Below, one piece after another: positions 28,776-38,940 of a stretch of 64,000 nt of DNA. The notes below the pieces were generated by a model that was given only the letters and a program-made list of their open reading frames with translations, did no database searches and was not told the DNA's origin. The number at the start of each line of letters is the position of its first letter. Within the stretch, counting starts at the first letter, position 1. The DNA is from Candidatus Thiodiazotropha sp. CDECU1 (GTDB taxonomy: Bacteria; Pseudomonadota; Gammaproteobacteria; Chromatiales; Chromatiaceae), in NCBI RefSeq assembly GCF_963455295.1, contig NZ_OY734020.1:3720001-3784000 (forward strand), in the 5' to 3' direction. A program made the translations under genes and the position numbers.

Positions 28776-29087
28776 ATGATGAACAAAACGACCTATGTTG
28801 CAGGTATCTGCCTGCTTGGTTCCATGCTCACAGGCTGCGGCGGCAGTAATGAGTTTACACCGGTTTCAGGCATGGACGGTGTGGATATCTATGCCAATGC
28901 CTGTTCAAGCTGCCATGGGGAAAACGGAAGCGGCAAATTCGGCTTTTTGCTGAAACTGGCGGGTTCCGAAGAGACCACAGATCAGATCGTAGGCAAGATC
29001 CGTAACGGAGGTCACATCATGCCTGCATTCCCGAACATCGACACCCAGCAAGCCAAGCTCGTTGCCGACTATCTCAAGTCGTTGTAG
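28776..29087 (+). CDS. Small lipoprotein cytochrome c (class I)
   Basis: 103 residues. The N-terminus is a lipoprotein signal with lipobox LTGC (Cys at about 21). One haem site CSSCH follows at ~43-47, with HIMPAFP giving the distal Met ligand, and a final helix AKLVADYLKSL. A membrane-anchored periplasmic electron carrier is likely. GAGG sits 4-7 bases before the two adjacent ATG codons. The 3' end overlaps the convergent ubiX gene by 14 bases. Confidence 0.85.
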   Translation: MMNKTTYVAGICLLGSMLTGCGGSNEFTPVSGMDGVDIYANACSSCHGENGSGKFGFLLKLAGSEETTDQIVGKIRNGGHIMPAFPNIDTQQAKLVADYLKSL

Positions 29088-29694
29088 CGCCCCATCTAGG
29101 CATCATTTGATGTTCAATATCCAGTTGATCGAGAACCCGGCCTACCATGAAGTCGACGATCTCCTGGAGTGTCGTGGGATTATGGTAGAAACCGGGATTG
29201 GCGGGCATAATCACAGCCCCCATGCGACTCAACTTGAGCATGTTCTCCAGGTGGATATCTGAAAAAGGGGTTTCCCGCACTACCAGGATCAGCTTACGGC
29301 GCTCTTTCAACACCACATCCGCGGACCGCTCGATCAGATCGTTGCTTGCACCACAGGCAATGGCCGACAAGGTACCGGTGGTACAGGGACAGACCACCAT
29401 GGCGGCGGGAGGGTTCGATCCACTCGCAACGGGAGCCATCCACTGCTGTCTGCCGAATACCTGCAATTGACCGGGTGCTACGTGAAACCTTTGAGTCAGC
29501 TGCTTTTCCATCTCTGCAGGCTGCCCCGGCAGATCCAGATCGCTCTCCATTTTCAACACGATCTGCCCCGCCTGGCTGACCATCAGATAGATATCCTTTT
29601 CAGCTGCAATCAACGCTTCAAGCAAACGCAATGCATAGGCGCTTCCCGATGCACCGGTAATAGCTACAGCGATAGGGTCCCGCTTCTGCTTCAT
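29074..29694 (-). CDS. ubiX: Flavin prenyltransferase
   Basis: 206 residues, flavoprotein fold. It prenylates FMN to the cofactor needed by UbiD decarboxylase in ubiquinone synthesis. AVAITGASGSAYALRLLEAL is the FMN-binding start, VVCPCTTGTLSAIACGASNDL the central catalytic segment, and ILVVRETPFSDIHLENML the Glu-bearing stretch. ubiD is not in the window. It lies 11 bases after mpl in the same direction, as in many gammaproteobacteria. Confidence 0.95.
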   Translation of the reverse strand: MKQKRDPIAVAITGASGSAYALRLLEALIAAEKDIYLMVSQAGQIVLKMESDLDLPGQPAEMEKQLTQRFHVAPGQLQVFGRQQWMAPVASGSNPPAAMVVCPCTTGTLSAIACGASNDLIERSADVVLKERRKLILVVRETPFSDIHLENMLKLSRMGAVIMPANPGFYHNPTTLQEIVDFMVGRVLDQLDIEHQMMPRWGATTT

Positions 29695-29705
29695 GATCTT
29701 AACCT

Positions 29706-31061
29706 CTATTTCAGGGCATCCAACAGACGTTGATGTATCGCTTCGAAGCCGCCGTTACTCATCACCAGAATCCGGTCCCCCGGTCGAGCCATCGCCACAA
29801 CCCGAGTGACCATCGATGCGGTGTCGTCAAAGAGTTCGGCTCTGTCGCCCAGGGATGCCAGTGCGACAGCCGCATCCCATGCCAGATCATCGGGTAGCAA
29901 CATCATCACCTGGTCTGCGGCCTCCAGTGCGTCCGCCAAGCGATCTGCATGCACTCCCCGCTTCATGGTATTCGACCTGGGTTCCAGCAAGGCGATAATA
30001 CGCGCATCACCAACCTGGTTACGTAAACCGTCCAGGGTTGTCGCTATGGCAGTCGGGTGATGCGCGAAATCGTCATACACACGCACCCCATGTACCTCAC
30101 CCCGCAACTCCATGCGCCGCTTGACATTCTTGAAGCTGCTTAAGGCCTCTATCGCACTCCCGGGTGGTACGCCGGCATGGCGGGCTGCCGCCAGTGCCGC
30201 CAGTGCGTTTGCCACATTGTGTCTACCTATCAGGTCCCAACTGACCCGCCCATGGTTCTCACCTTCACAGATGACATTGAAGCTGTGACCATCAGCAGCA
30301 ACCTGTTCCGCATGCCAACCCGCCTCGATCTCCGGATCGAAAAACTCCAGCGGCGTCCAGACCCCCATGTCCAGGACCTCACTCAGATTACCATCGTTGA
30401 GCGGGCTGATGATCAATCCCTCGGCAGGAACCGTCCGCACCAGATGGTGAAACTGGCGCTGTATCATCGAGAGGTCATCGAAGATATCGGCATGATCGAA
30501 CTCAAGATTGTTCATAATCAACGTGCGCGGCCGGTAGTGGACGAATTTGGAGCGTTTGTCGAAAAATGCGGTATCGTACTCATCTGCCTCCACCACAAAG
30601 AACGGGGAGTCTCCCAAGCGGGCGGAGAGGCCAAAGTTTTCCGGAACCCCACCAATAAGAAAACCCGGTTGCAGGCCGGCCTGCTGCAGAATCCAAGCCA
30701 GCAAACTGGCGCAGCTGGTCTTGCCATGGGTGCCGGCCACCGCCAACACCCAGCGCCCCTGCAACACATGCTCCGCCAGCCACTGCGGCCCAGAGGTATA
30801 GGGCAGGCCCTGATTCAGCATTGCTTCTACCGCCGGATTACCCCGGGACATGGCGTTACCCACCACAACCACGTCAGGCGCGGGTTGCAGATGTTCGGCC
30901 TCGAACCCCTCTAGCAGTTGGATCCCAGCCTGTTGCAATTGGGTGCTCATAGGTGGATAGACATTGGCATCCGAACCGCTGACCTTATGTCCCAGGGCTC
31001 GTGCCAGGAGTGCAATACCACCCATGAAGGTACCGCAGATACCGAGGATATGTATATGCAT
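29706..31061 (-). CDS. mpl: UDP-MurNAc:L-Ala-gamma-D-Glu-meso-DAP ligase (peptidoglycan recycling)
   Basis: 451 residues, Mur ligase family. It reattaches recycled tripeptide to UDP-MurNAc. MHIHILGICGTFMGG is the family N-terminus and fixes the start at 31061 rather than a longer frame. The ATP loop is AGTHGKTSCASLLAWIL. VEADEYDTAFFDKRSKFVHY and YDDFAHHPTAI are typical Mpl motifs. Its ATG shares one base with the TGA stop of the upstream membrane-protein gene (TGATG), suggesting translational reinitiation. Confidence 0.95.
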   Translation of the reverse strand: MHIHILGICGTFMGGIALLARALGHKVSGSDANVYPPMSTQLQQAGIQLLEGFEAEHLQPAPDVVVVGNAMSRGNPAVEAMLNQGLPYTSGPQWLAEHVLQGRWVLAVAGTHGKTSCASLLAWILQQAGLQPGFLIGGVPENFGLSARLGDSPFFVVEADEYDTAFFDKRSKFVHYRPRTLIMNNLEFDHADIFDDLSMIQRQFHHLVRTVPAEGLIISPLNDGNLSEVLDMGVWTPLEFFDPEIEAGWHAEQVAADGHSFNVICEGENHGRVSWDLIGRHNVANALAALAAARHAGVPPGSAIEALSSFKNVKRRMELRGEVHGVRVYDDFAHHPTAIATTLDGLRNQVGDARIIALLEPRSNTMKRGVHADRLADALEAADQVMMLLPDDLAWDAAVALASLGDRAELFDDTASMVTRVVAMARPGDRILVMSNGGFEAIHQRLLDALK

Positions 31062-31573
31062 CAACTGGTAACCGGAAATAGATGACTCATGATACTCCAT
31101 GCCATGAGGTTATAGAGCAGTGCAAACCCGATCCCCAGATTCAAGCTGATCTCAAAGGCATGGCGAAGGATATGCCCGAGCACCACGATGCTCCAGATAA
31201 ACAACACCAACAACAACAGTTCGGACTCGCTCGACTCACTGCGATGCCGCCAGGCCACCAGGGGTAGCGCGAGCAGACTCAACAGCAGACCGCTCAACAG
31301 CATGGCGCTCGCTGTCTGATTGAAACGCGGCAACCTGCCTCTCATACCCAGGGCAGCGGCAAGCACACCCAACATCAGCAACAACCCGAAAAGGTTCTCC
31401 AACAGGGCGCGAAACAGCCCCAACCGGGCATCCACGACCATCACTATACCCACCACCAGATTCAGTATCACCAATAACCACAGTAGCGAGTTCGAGGCAG
31501 GTAAATCCTGGGGGGTGCGACGCAGCAGACAAAGATCCACCGCACTGTTCAACAGCGCGTTCAAACCCAACAC
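31061..31573 (-). CDS. Inner-membrane protein of unknown function, coupled to mpl
   Basis: 170 residues, very hydrophobic, with about five predicted helices: SLLWLLVILNLVVGIVMVV, LFGLLLMLGVLAAALG, AMLLSGLLLSLLALPLV, LLLLVLFIWSIVVLGHIL and LGIGFALLYNLMAW. I do not recognise a family. The start is a GTG at 31573 and is uncertain. The stop overlaps the mpl start by one base, so the two are probably expressed together. Confidence 0.6.
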   Translation of the reverse strand: MLGLNALLNSAVDLCLLRRTPQDLPASNSLLWLLVILNLVVGIVMVVDARLGLFRALLENLFGLLLMLGVLAAALGMRGRLPRFNQTASAMLLSGLLLSLLALPLVAWRHRSESSESELLLLVLFIWSIVVLGHILRHAFEISLNLGIGFALLYNLMAWSIMSHLFPVTS

Positions 31574-31669
31574 CTCGGCTCAGGGTTCGATTGAGCATGA
31601 AACAGATTAAAAGACACCGGATCTACTCCTTCCAGCGGGCTGCATGATTGTCAACTCAGATCCATTGGT

Positions 31670-32440
31670 TCAAACCTCGTCACCCAGGTTTCTATTCACC
31701 ACGAAGGGACCCCACGACTGGCATACCGGCATCAGTTCCAGGTTATTCACATTCACATGGGCCGGCAGTGACGTCACCCAATAGACCACCTCGGCGATAT
31801 CCTCGGCGCTGAGCGGGTGGGTGCCGGTATAGACATCCCCTGCCTGTTGCGCATCGCCCTTCATGCGTACTAGGGAGAACTCGGTTTCCGCCAATCCCGG
31901 CTCGATGTTGGTCACACGCAAGGGTGTACCCACAAGATCGGCCAGCAAACCCCTTGAGAACTGCTTCACGAAGGCCTTGCTGCCCCCATAAGCATTGCCC
32001 CCTGGATAGGGCCAGCTGGCCGCAACCGAGCCTATGTTCACAATATGACCACGCCGCCGCTTCACCATCCCAGGGAGTATCTGGCGGGTCATATACATCA
32101 AGCCCTTGATATTGGTATCGACCATGGTCTCCCAATCGTCCGTATCGGCTTCGTAAGCAGGCTCCATACCCAGGGCTAGTCCGGCATTGTTCACCAATAC
32201 ATCGATATCCCTGAATCCCTCCGGGAGTTGCTCGACGAATCTCTCTACCCCCTTACGCTCCGTCACATCCAATTGCTGCACATGTACGCCACAGCCGGCA
32301 GGCAGTGACGCGGCCAACTCTTCCAGTCTTTGCAGGCGTCGCGCACATAGCACCAGATCGTCACCGGCGGCAGCGAAACGGTGAGCACAGGCCTTGCCGA
32401 ACCCGGAGGAGGCACCGGTTATCAAGATACATTTCTTCAT
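31670..32440 (-). CDS. ydfG: NADP-dependent 3-hydroxy acid dehydrogenase, YdfG-type SDR
   Basis: 256 residues, short-chain dehydrogenase. TGASSGFGKACAHRF is the cofactor loop, and NNAGLALGMEPAYEADTDDW is strikingly like YdfG. Catalytic residues are Ser in NIGSVAASWPYPGG and the YGGSKAFVKQ Tyr/Lys pair. E. coli YdfG oxidises L-allo-threonine and serine and reduces malonic semialdehyde; the same class of reaction is expected. About 100 bases separate it from the membrane-protein gene downstream. Confidence 0.88.
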   Translation of the reverse strand: MKKCILITGASSGFGKACAHRFAAAGDDLVLCARRLQRLEELAASLPAGCGVHVQQLDVTERKGVERFVEQLPEGFRDIDVLVNNAGLALGMEPAYEADTDDWETMVDTNIKGLMYMTRQILPGMVKRRRGHIVNIGSVAASWPYPGGNAYGGSKAFVKQFSRGLLADLVGTPLRVTNIEPGLAETEFSLVRMKGDAQQAGDVYTGTHPLSAEDIAEVVYWVTSLPAHVNVNNLELMPVCQSWGPFVVNRNLGDEV

Positions 32441-32579
32441 CGTTTTCGAGCCTATATAAATTAATCCAGAATGTATGTGGCTATCCAGGAGCCCCGTACA
32501 TGAATCCTGTAACCCCCCGTGACCACAGCACGCCCTATCAAAACAGCTCGATGACGGCAGTCCGTCAAGGTCTCGGTAT

Positions 32580-34085
32580 TTATCTTATTCTACTGTAAGG
32601 AAACCCAGTCATCATGGCCAGCAGCAGCAGCGCCAAAATGGTGAGATTGCCGAATCTGGCATACAGGGTTTCACCCTCCAGGGGCAGAATCTCCCCCTTC
32701 AGCACATGCAGTTCCAATAGGGGCGATGCGGCGATGATTTCACCCCTGGGCCCGATAATGGCGGATATCCCGGTATTGGTCGATCGCAGCAGATAGCGCC
32801 CTGTCTCCAAGGCCCGCATCCTGGCGATCTGGAGATGCTGGTGAGGCGCCAGCGACTTGCCGAACCAGGCATCGTTGCTGGCATTGATAAGAAACGCCGC
32901 TTCCGGGAGGGCCTCGATCATCTCGGCGCCGAAGGCGTCCTCATAACAGATCGAGAGCCCCGCCAGATAATCCCCTACCCGCATCAGCGGCCTGGCATCC
33001 TGTTTGGTGCTGAAATCCGACATGGGAATGGTGAATAGATCCACCAGGGGCCAGAGTATCCCTTTCAATGGCAGATACTCGGTAAAGGGTACCAGGTGAC
33101 GCTTGTAATATTGATCGCGCTCTTCGTTACCCAGTGCCACCATGGCGTTGTAATAGTGCTCCCGTGCCTGATCCATCTGCACCACACCGAACACCAGATG
33201 CGTGTGGTGATTCTTAACGGTATTCTCAAGGGGCTGGATAAAGGCCTCATCCACCTGGAACTGAAACGCTGACACCGCCGTCTCCGGCCATACGATCAGA
33301 TCACGATCGAAGTTCTCCTTGGTCTTTTTGGCATACAACACCAGGCTCGGCAGCAACTGCTCAGGCAGCCATTTTTCCGCTTGCGGGATGTTCCCCTGAA
33401 TCAGGGCGACCCTGATCGGATCCCCCATCGGCTGACTCCAGTCGATCTTTGTTCCCAGCCACCCGGCCGACCAGATCAACACCGCCGCGCTCAAATAGCC
33501 GACCCGGTAACGGCTGGAGTTTGCCAGGGCAAGCAGCAGACCCACCGTAACCAGAGCCATCCAGCTGATACCCAGTACACCCAACAGGGGCCCATAGCCC
33601 GCCAATGGGGAGTCGATTTGCGAATAGCCGACCTGCAGCCAGGGAAAACCGGTGAGAAACCAGCCCCGCAACCACTCCAGCAACACCCACAGTGCGGGAT
33701 AGACCAGGATCAGGGATAGCTGCCGGGAGGCCTGGAAAAATCCTGCCAACCAACCCAGAGCGGCATAGAATAGCGCCAGCAAAGCGACAAATCCCAGGGT
33801 CACCACCAGGGGGAAAAGCCATCCGAGATCACCAAATTGAGCGATACTGACATGCAGCCATGAAACACCACTGCCCATCAAGCCCAGACCATACATAAAG
33901 CCTATCCGGAGACTGTGATGAGGTCTCTCCAGCCACAACAGGAAAAGCAGCCCGGGTCCAACCAAGGCCGTGATCCAGATATGGAACGGGGCGTATGCCG
34001 TGGTGGTAATCGCACCTGCCGCCAGCGCGGTAATACGTGGATAACGCAGGATGACGGAGAGGGTTTGTTTTATGCTTCTGGGCAA
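32580..34085 (-). CDS. lnt: Apolipoprotein N-acyltransferase
   Basis: 501 residues. Six or more N-terminal helices precede a periplasmic nitrilase-like domain. The catalytic triad is visible as Glu in LIVWPETAVSAF, Lys in DQYYKRHLVPFTEYLP and Cys in LAGLSICYEDAFG. A final helix ends the protein. It adds the third acyl chain to lipoproteins at the outer face of the inner membrane. It follows ybeY by 20 bases; the corC (ybeX) gene often between them is absent. Confidence 0.95.
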   Translation of the reverse strand: MPRSIKQTLSVILRYPRITALAAGAITTTAYAPFHIWITALVGPGLLFLLWLERPHHSLRIGFMYGLGLMGSGVSWLHVSIAQFGDLGWLFPLVVTLGFVALLALFYAALGWLAGFFQASRQLSLILVYPALWVLLEWLRGWFLTGFPWLQVGYSQIDSPLAGYGPLLGVLGISWMALVTVGLLLALANSSRYRVGYLSAAVLIWSAGWLGTKIDWSQPMGDPIRVALIQGNIPQAEKWLPEQLLPSLVLYAKKTKENFDRDLIVWPETAVSAFQFQVDEAFIQPLENTVKNHHTHLVFGVVQMDQAREHYYNAMVALGNEERDQYYKRHLVPFTEYLPLKGILWPLVDLFTIPMSDFSTKQDARPLMRVGDYLAGLSICYEDAFGAEMIEALPEAAFLINASNDAWFGKSLAPHQHLQIARMRALETGRYLLRSTNTGISAIIGPRGEIIAASPLLELHVLKGEILPLEGETLYARFGNLTILALLLLAMMTGFPYSRIR

Positions 34086-34105
34086 GATCAGATCCGTTTA
34101 TTGTG

Positions 34106-34558
34106 TTAGTAGGGATCGGAGAGATCCAAACTGAGTAGGATCTTTCTCTCCAAACCTTCCATCCGTTGTGCATCACTGTCGCTCAGATGGTCATACCCCA
34201 ATAGATGCAGTACCCCATGGACCACCATATGGGCCCAGTGAGCCTGTAGATCCTTACCCTGCTCAAGTGCCTCCCGGGTCACCACCTGAACACAGATCAC
34301 CAGATCTCCCAGCAGCGGCAGAGGAATTTCTGCGGGGGCCTCAAACGGAAACGAGAGCACATTGGTGGGCCTGTCCATACCTCTGTAGTCGCGGTTGAGT
34401 TGACGGCTTTCCGCTTCGTCCACCAGGCGAATCACCAATTCCACCGGAGCATGATCCTGTGGCAGTGACGCCTCCACCCAGCGCCTGAAATCTTCCTCTG
34501 TGGGAAGATCATCGGATATCTCCGTGACCTGTTGAATCTCCAGGATCAGCGGGGCCAC
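34106..34558 (-). CDS. ybeY: Endoribonuclease YbeY (rRNA maturation)
   Basis: 150 residues from a GTG at 34558, which sits 4 bases after the phoH stop and gives the family's usual length. A longer frame would run ~110 bases into phoH and lacks family similarity there. The zinc site [15 protein letters not shown] (H-x3-H-x5-H) is complete. [15 protein letters not shown] and [11 protein letters not shown] are typical. YbeY works in 16S rRNA 3' processing and ribosome quality control. Part of the miaB-phoH-ybeY-lnt operon. Confidence 0.92.
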   Translation of the reverse strand: MAPLILEIQQVTEISDDLPTEEDFRRWVEASLPQDHAPVELVIRLVDEAESRQLNRDYRGMDRPTNVLSFPFEAPAEIPLPLLGDLVICVQVVTREALEQGKDLQAHWAHMVVHGVLHLLGYDHLSDSDAQRMEGLERKILLSLDLSDPY

Positions 34559-34562
34559 CGGA

Positions 34563-35537
34563 TCAACTCTTGCGATCAAACTCGTCGTAGGCGCGCACCA
34601 CCCTTTGTACCACCGGGTGCCGTACCACGTCCCTGGCATTGAAAAAGGTGAAACTGATCCCCTCCACATGGGCCAGCACCTCCGTGACCTGGCGTAGTCC
34701 GGACTGCTGACCCCGCGGCAGATCTATCTGGGTCACATCACCGGTGATCACCGCCGTGGAACCAAAACCGATGCGGGTCAGAAACATCTTCATCTGTTCC
34801 GGTGTGGTATTCTGCGCCTCGTCCAGGATAACGAACGACTCATTCAATGTTCGGCCCCGCATATAGGCCAACGGAGCGATCTCTATCACATTGCGCTCCA
34901 CCAGTTTCGCCACTTTTTCGAAGCCGAGCATCTCATAGAGGGCGTCGTAGAGGGGCCTCAGGTAGGGATCTATCTTCTGTGCCAGATCACCGGGCAGAAA
35001 GCCGAGCCGCTCACCCGCCTCGACCGCAGGCCGTACCAGCAGGATGCGCCGCACCTGATCGCGTTCCAGCGCATCCACCGCGCTGGCAACCGCAAGATAG
35101 GTCTTGCCGGTACCCGCCGGGCCGACACCGAAATTGATATCGTGGGTCAATACCTTGTGCAGGTACTCTTTCTGATTCACCCCACGGGGCCGTACCAGAC
35201 CGCGCCGGGTCTTGATCACTGTATCAGGCAGATCGTTGCTCGACTTCTGCTCCAGCAACTCATCCACACCCGCCTCCTGCAGATAGAGGTGGACCCGTTG
35301 CGGATCGAGTATTTCATTTGTAGTGGCACGGTAGAGATCCAATATCACCCGCTCACCCGCCTGAATCGAGGGGCGCTCACCGATCAGGCGAAAGTGATTG
35401 CCACGATTGTTGATCTCGATACCCAGTCGGCCTTCGATATGGCGCAGGTGTTCGTCAAGCTGACCGCAGAGATTGGCCAGCCTCTCATTGTCGGCGGGTT
35501 CGAGGAGCAGATCCAGGGAATCGGGATGTTCAGCCAA
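34563..35537 (-). CDS. ybeZ: PhoH-like ATPase (YbeZ)
   Basis: 324 residues. The Walker A motif [13 protein letters not shown] and Walker [18 protein letters not shown] lie in the PhoH domain; [14 protein letters not shown] and [19 protein letters not shown] follow. A KH-like N-terminal domain precedes it. The start is TTG at 35537, with AGGA eight bases upstream formed by the miaB stop region (TAGGACGA). The protein partners with YbeY in RNA metabolism. Confidence 0.93.
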   Translation of the reverse strand: MAEHPDSLDLLLEPADNERLANLCGQLDEHLRHIEGRLGIEINNRGNHFRLIGERPSIQAGERVILDLYRATTNEILDPQRVHLYLQEAGVDELLEQKSSNDLPDTVIKTRRGLVRPRGVNQKEYLHKVLTHDINFGVGPAGTGKTYLAVASAVDALERDQVRRILLVRPAVEAGERLGFLPGDLAQKIDPYLRPLYDALYEMLGFEKVAKLVERNVIEIAPLAYMRGRTLNESFVILDEAQNTTPEQMKMFLTRIGFGSTAVITGDVTQIDLPRGQQSGLRQVTEVLAHVEGISFTFFNARDVVRHPVVQRVVRAYDEFDRKS

Positions 35538-35546
35538 CTGTTCGTC

Positions 35547-36899
35547 CTAGGCGTTTGCCGCTCTATGGTTTGCGGGTTGCAACAACTCCCCTCGCAAGGA
35601 GTTTGGCAGGGCCTCGGTGATCCGCACCTCGGCAAAATCCCCTATCAGTGTCATCGGGCCATCAAAGTTGACCACCCGGTTATTTTCGGTGCGTCCTGCC
35701 AGCTGGGCCGGGTTCTTCCTCGCCGGCCGCTCCACCAATATCCGTTGCACCGTACCGACCATTTGCCGGCTGATGCGCTGCGCCTGGGTGTTGATCAACT
35801 GCTGCAGGCGCCCCAACCGCTGCTGCTTGATCGCCAATGGCACATCATCCGGCAGATCGGCTGCGGGTGTACCGGGACGGCGGCTGTAGATGAAACTGTA
35901 GGAGTGATCGAAACCGATATCCTCTATCAGTTGCAGGGTTGCCTCGAAATCGGCTTCTGTCTCGCCGGGGAAACCGACGATAAAATCTGAGGAGATGGTG
36001 ATATCGGGCCTGACCTCGCGCAAACGGCGGATCTTGGCCTTGTATTCGACAGCCATATGGCCCCGTTTCATCATCGCCAGGATGCGGTCAGAGCCCGACT
36101 GTACCGGCAGGTGGAGAAAACTGACCAGTTCCGGCACCTGGCTATAGACATCGATCAATGAATCGGAGAACTCCAGCGGGTGGGAGGTGGTGAAGCGAAT
36201 CCGGTCGATACCCTCGATCGCCGCCACATACTCGATCAGCAGGGCCAGGTCGGCCTCATCCCCGTCCGCCATCTCTCCCCGGTAGACGTTGACATTCTGT
36301 CCCAGCAGATTGATCTCGCGCACCCCCTGGGCCGCCAATCCCGCCACCTCGGCGATGACGTCGTCGAAGGGACGGCTGATCTCCTCACCGCGGGTAAAGG
36401 GTACGACGCAATAGGTACAATATTTTGAACACCCCTCCATCACCGACACATAGGCCATGGGACCATCGGCACGGGGCTCAGGCAGTCGGTCGAACTTCTC
36501 GATCTCAGGGAAGGTGACATCCACCACCGGTGCATGCTCACGCCTGACCTGGCGAATCATCTCGGGCAGTCGGTGCAAGGTCTGGGGACCGAATACGAGA
36601 TCCACATAGGGCGCCCGCTGGCGGATCGCATCACCCTCCTGGCTAGCCACGCAACCACCCACACCGATAATCAAAGCGGGATTCCGTTCTTTCCATGGGC
36701 GCCAGCGCCCAAGCTGGGAAAAGACCTTCTCCTGGGCCTTCTCCCGGATGGAACAGGTATTCAACAGCAGTACATCCGCCTCCAGGGCGTCATCGGTCAG
36801 CTCCAGGTCTTCGGCCACGCGCAGGCCATCCGCCATACGTGACGAATCGTATTCGTTCATCTGACAACCGAAGGTTTTGATGTAGAGTTTACCGGGCAT
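35547..36899 (-). CDS. miaB: tRNA-2-methylthio-N6-dimethylallyladenosine synthase
   Basis: 450 residues. The auxiliary cluster cysteines are in [26 protein letters not shown] and [11 protein letters not shown]. The radical SAM cluster is [17 protein letters not shown]-terminal TRAM domain ends with VVNFDGP and [18 protein letters not shown]. It methylthiolates i6A37 in tRNAs that read UNN codons. First gene of the operon running through phoH, ybeY and lnt. Confidence 0.96.
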   Translation of the reverse strand: MPGKLYIKTFGCQMNEYDSSRMADGLRVAEDLELTDDALEADVLLLNTCSIREKAQEKVFSQLGRWRPWKERNPALIIGVGGCVASQEGDAIRQRAPYVDLVFGPQTLHRLPEMIRQVRREHAPVVDVTFPEIEKFDRLPEPRADGPMAYVSVMEGCSKYCTYCVVPFTRGEEISRPFDDVIAEVAGLAAQGVREINLLGQNVNVYRGEMADGDEADLALLIEYVAAIEGIDRIRFTTSHPLEFSDSLIDVYSQVPELVSFLHLPVQSGSDRILAMMKRGHMAVEYKAKIRRLREVRPDITISSDFIVGFPGETEADFEATLQLIEDIGFDHSYSFIYSRRPGTPAADLPDDVPLAIKQQRLGRLQQLINTQAQRISRQMVGTVQRILVERPARKNPAQLAGRTENNRVVNFDGPMTLIGDFAEVRITEALPNSLRGELLQPANHRAANA

Positions 36900-37041
36900 A
36901 TCGAATCCAGCGTCTATCGGGGTCGCTATAGTATAGCTTTAGCGGTCTGCGGCCAAACCGTGATCACCGGGAAAGCCGCTAATTTTTTACGGATATATCG
37001 TCTCCCAATCCTATACTGGGTGGGCAGCGGATGATAATCCC

Positions 37042-37713
<672 letters not shown>

Positions 37714-37725
37714 CTATGCCGGGGT

Positions 37726-38592
37726 TTATTCGATATTCTGGATCTGTTCACGCATCTGTTCGATCAGCACCTTCATCTCCACGGCGGCGCGGGTCACATC
37801 CACACTGCTGGATTTGGAAGTCAGGGTGTTGGCCTCCCGATTGAGTTCCTGCATCAGGAAATCGAGTCTGCGTCCGATGGGCTCATCCGCACCCAGCACC
37901 CGCTCCACCTCCTCCAGGTGGGTTTCAAGGCGATCCATCTCTTCATCCACATCGAGGCGTTGCGCCAATATGACCATTTCCTGTTCCAGGCGGGCCTCGT
38001 CCAACTCCTCCATAACCTCAGTCAGGCGGTCGCTGATCCGGCTTCGAACACCCTCCAGTACCTCCGGCATCAAGTCGCGCACCTGTTCAACCTGTGCCTT
38101 CAGACCAAAACAGCGCTGCTGAACAATCTTTCCAAGCCGCTCCCCTTCACGCAGCCGATTGTCGATCAGGCTGTCGATGGTGGTCTCCAGCAGCGCCATC
38201 GCCTGCTTTTTGACCGGGGTAAAGTCCTGCTCCTTCTCTTCCAGCACACCCGGCCAACGCAGCAGATCGGCGCTGCGAATACTCTGGCTCAGACCAGTCA
38301 AATCACTTACCTGATGTTCCGCATCAACGAGTTGCAGAACCAGGCGCTGGTTGACACTCAATCCGGCCTCGGCGGCACTACCCGGCTTGAATTTCAAGCT
38401 GATATCCAGTTTGCCCCGCCCGAGTCTGGCATTCATACGCTCCCGCACCAATGGCTCCAGCACCCTCAACTCCTCGGGTAAGCGCAAGAACATCTCAAGA
38501 TAGCGATGGTTTACCGAGCGGATCTCCCAACTCAAGATACCCAGGTCACCCCGGTGCTCCTCCCTTGCGAAGGCTGTCATACTGCTGATCAT
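37726..38592 (-). CDS. yicC: YicC/YloC-type endoribonuclease
   Basis: 288 residues, full length. MISSMTAFAREE opens the YicC_N domain, SVNHRYLEMFLRLPEELR follows, and the C-terminal DUF1732 domain ends with GRRLDFLMQELNREANTL and LIEQMREQIQNIE, nearly identical to E. coli YicC. Family members are reported to be endoribonucleases that act with RNA-degrading enzymes. Upstream of gmk on the same strand. Confidence 0.92.
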   Translation of the reverse strand: MISSMTAFAREEHRGDLGILSWEIRSVNHRYLEMFLRLPEELRVLEPLVRERMNARLGRGKLDISLKFKPGSAAEAGLSVNQRLVLQLVDAEHQVSDLTGLSQSIRSADLLRWPGVLEEKEQDFTPVKKQAMALLETTIDSLIDNRLREGERLGKIVQQRCFGLKAQVEQVRDLMPEVLEGVRSRISDRLTEVMEELDEARLEQEMVILAQRLDVDEEMDRLETHLEEVERVLGADEPIGRRLDFLMQELNREANTLTSKSSSVDVTRAAVEMKVLIEQMREQIQNIE

Positions 38593-38940
38593 AATGTTCC
38601 GCCTGAGATCTCCGGCCTAATCTGGGGATGGTATGCATTTACCATCCACATGGATGTCATTTTTTAACCATAGGCATGATACCTGACATTGAGGCCGCTG
38701 GCATTTCCACAGCTTCAGAATTCCTTGCTCAAGCCGCTATGCTTGGGTGTGAATGGCCGCGTCAGAAAGAGAGTGAATCGCAGGTGCCGCTGTTTTAACC
38801 ATTTTTTTGATGAAAATCACTTTTTTCGGGACTCAGGGTCGAAATTCTCAATCAATACAAGTGTTTTCTGGAAAATGTCCTTATAATCAGTGTGATGCCC
38901 ATCCTATCTTTGACAGCGAAACTTTTTCAACGGGAACTGC
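38593..38940. other. Divergent intergenic region between yicC and the kinase gene
   Basis: 348 bases, divergent. It holds a perfect hairpin at 38626-38647 (GGATGGTA-TGCATT-TACCATCC) close to yicC, and an exact TATAAT at 38882-38887 reading towards the kinase, without a good -35. No gene or RNA was recognised. Confidence 0.45.
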
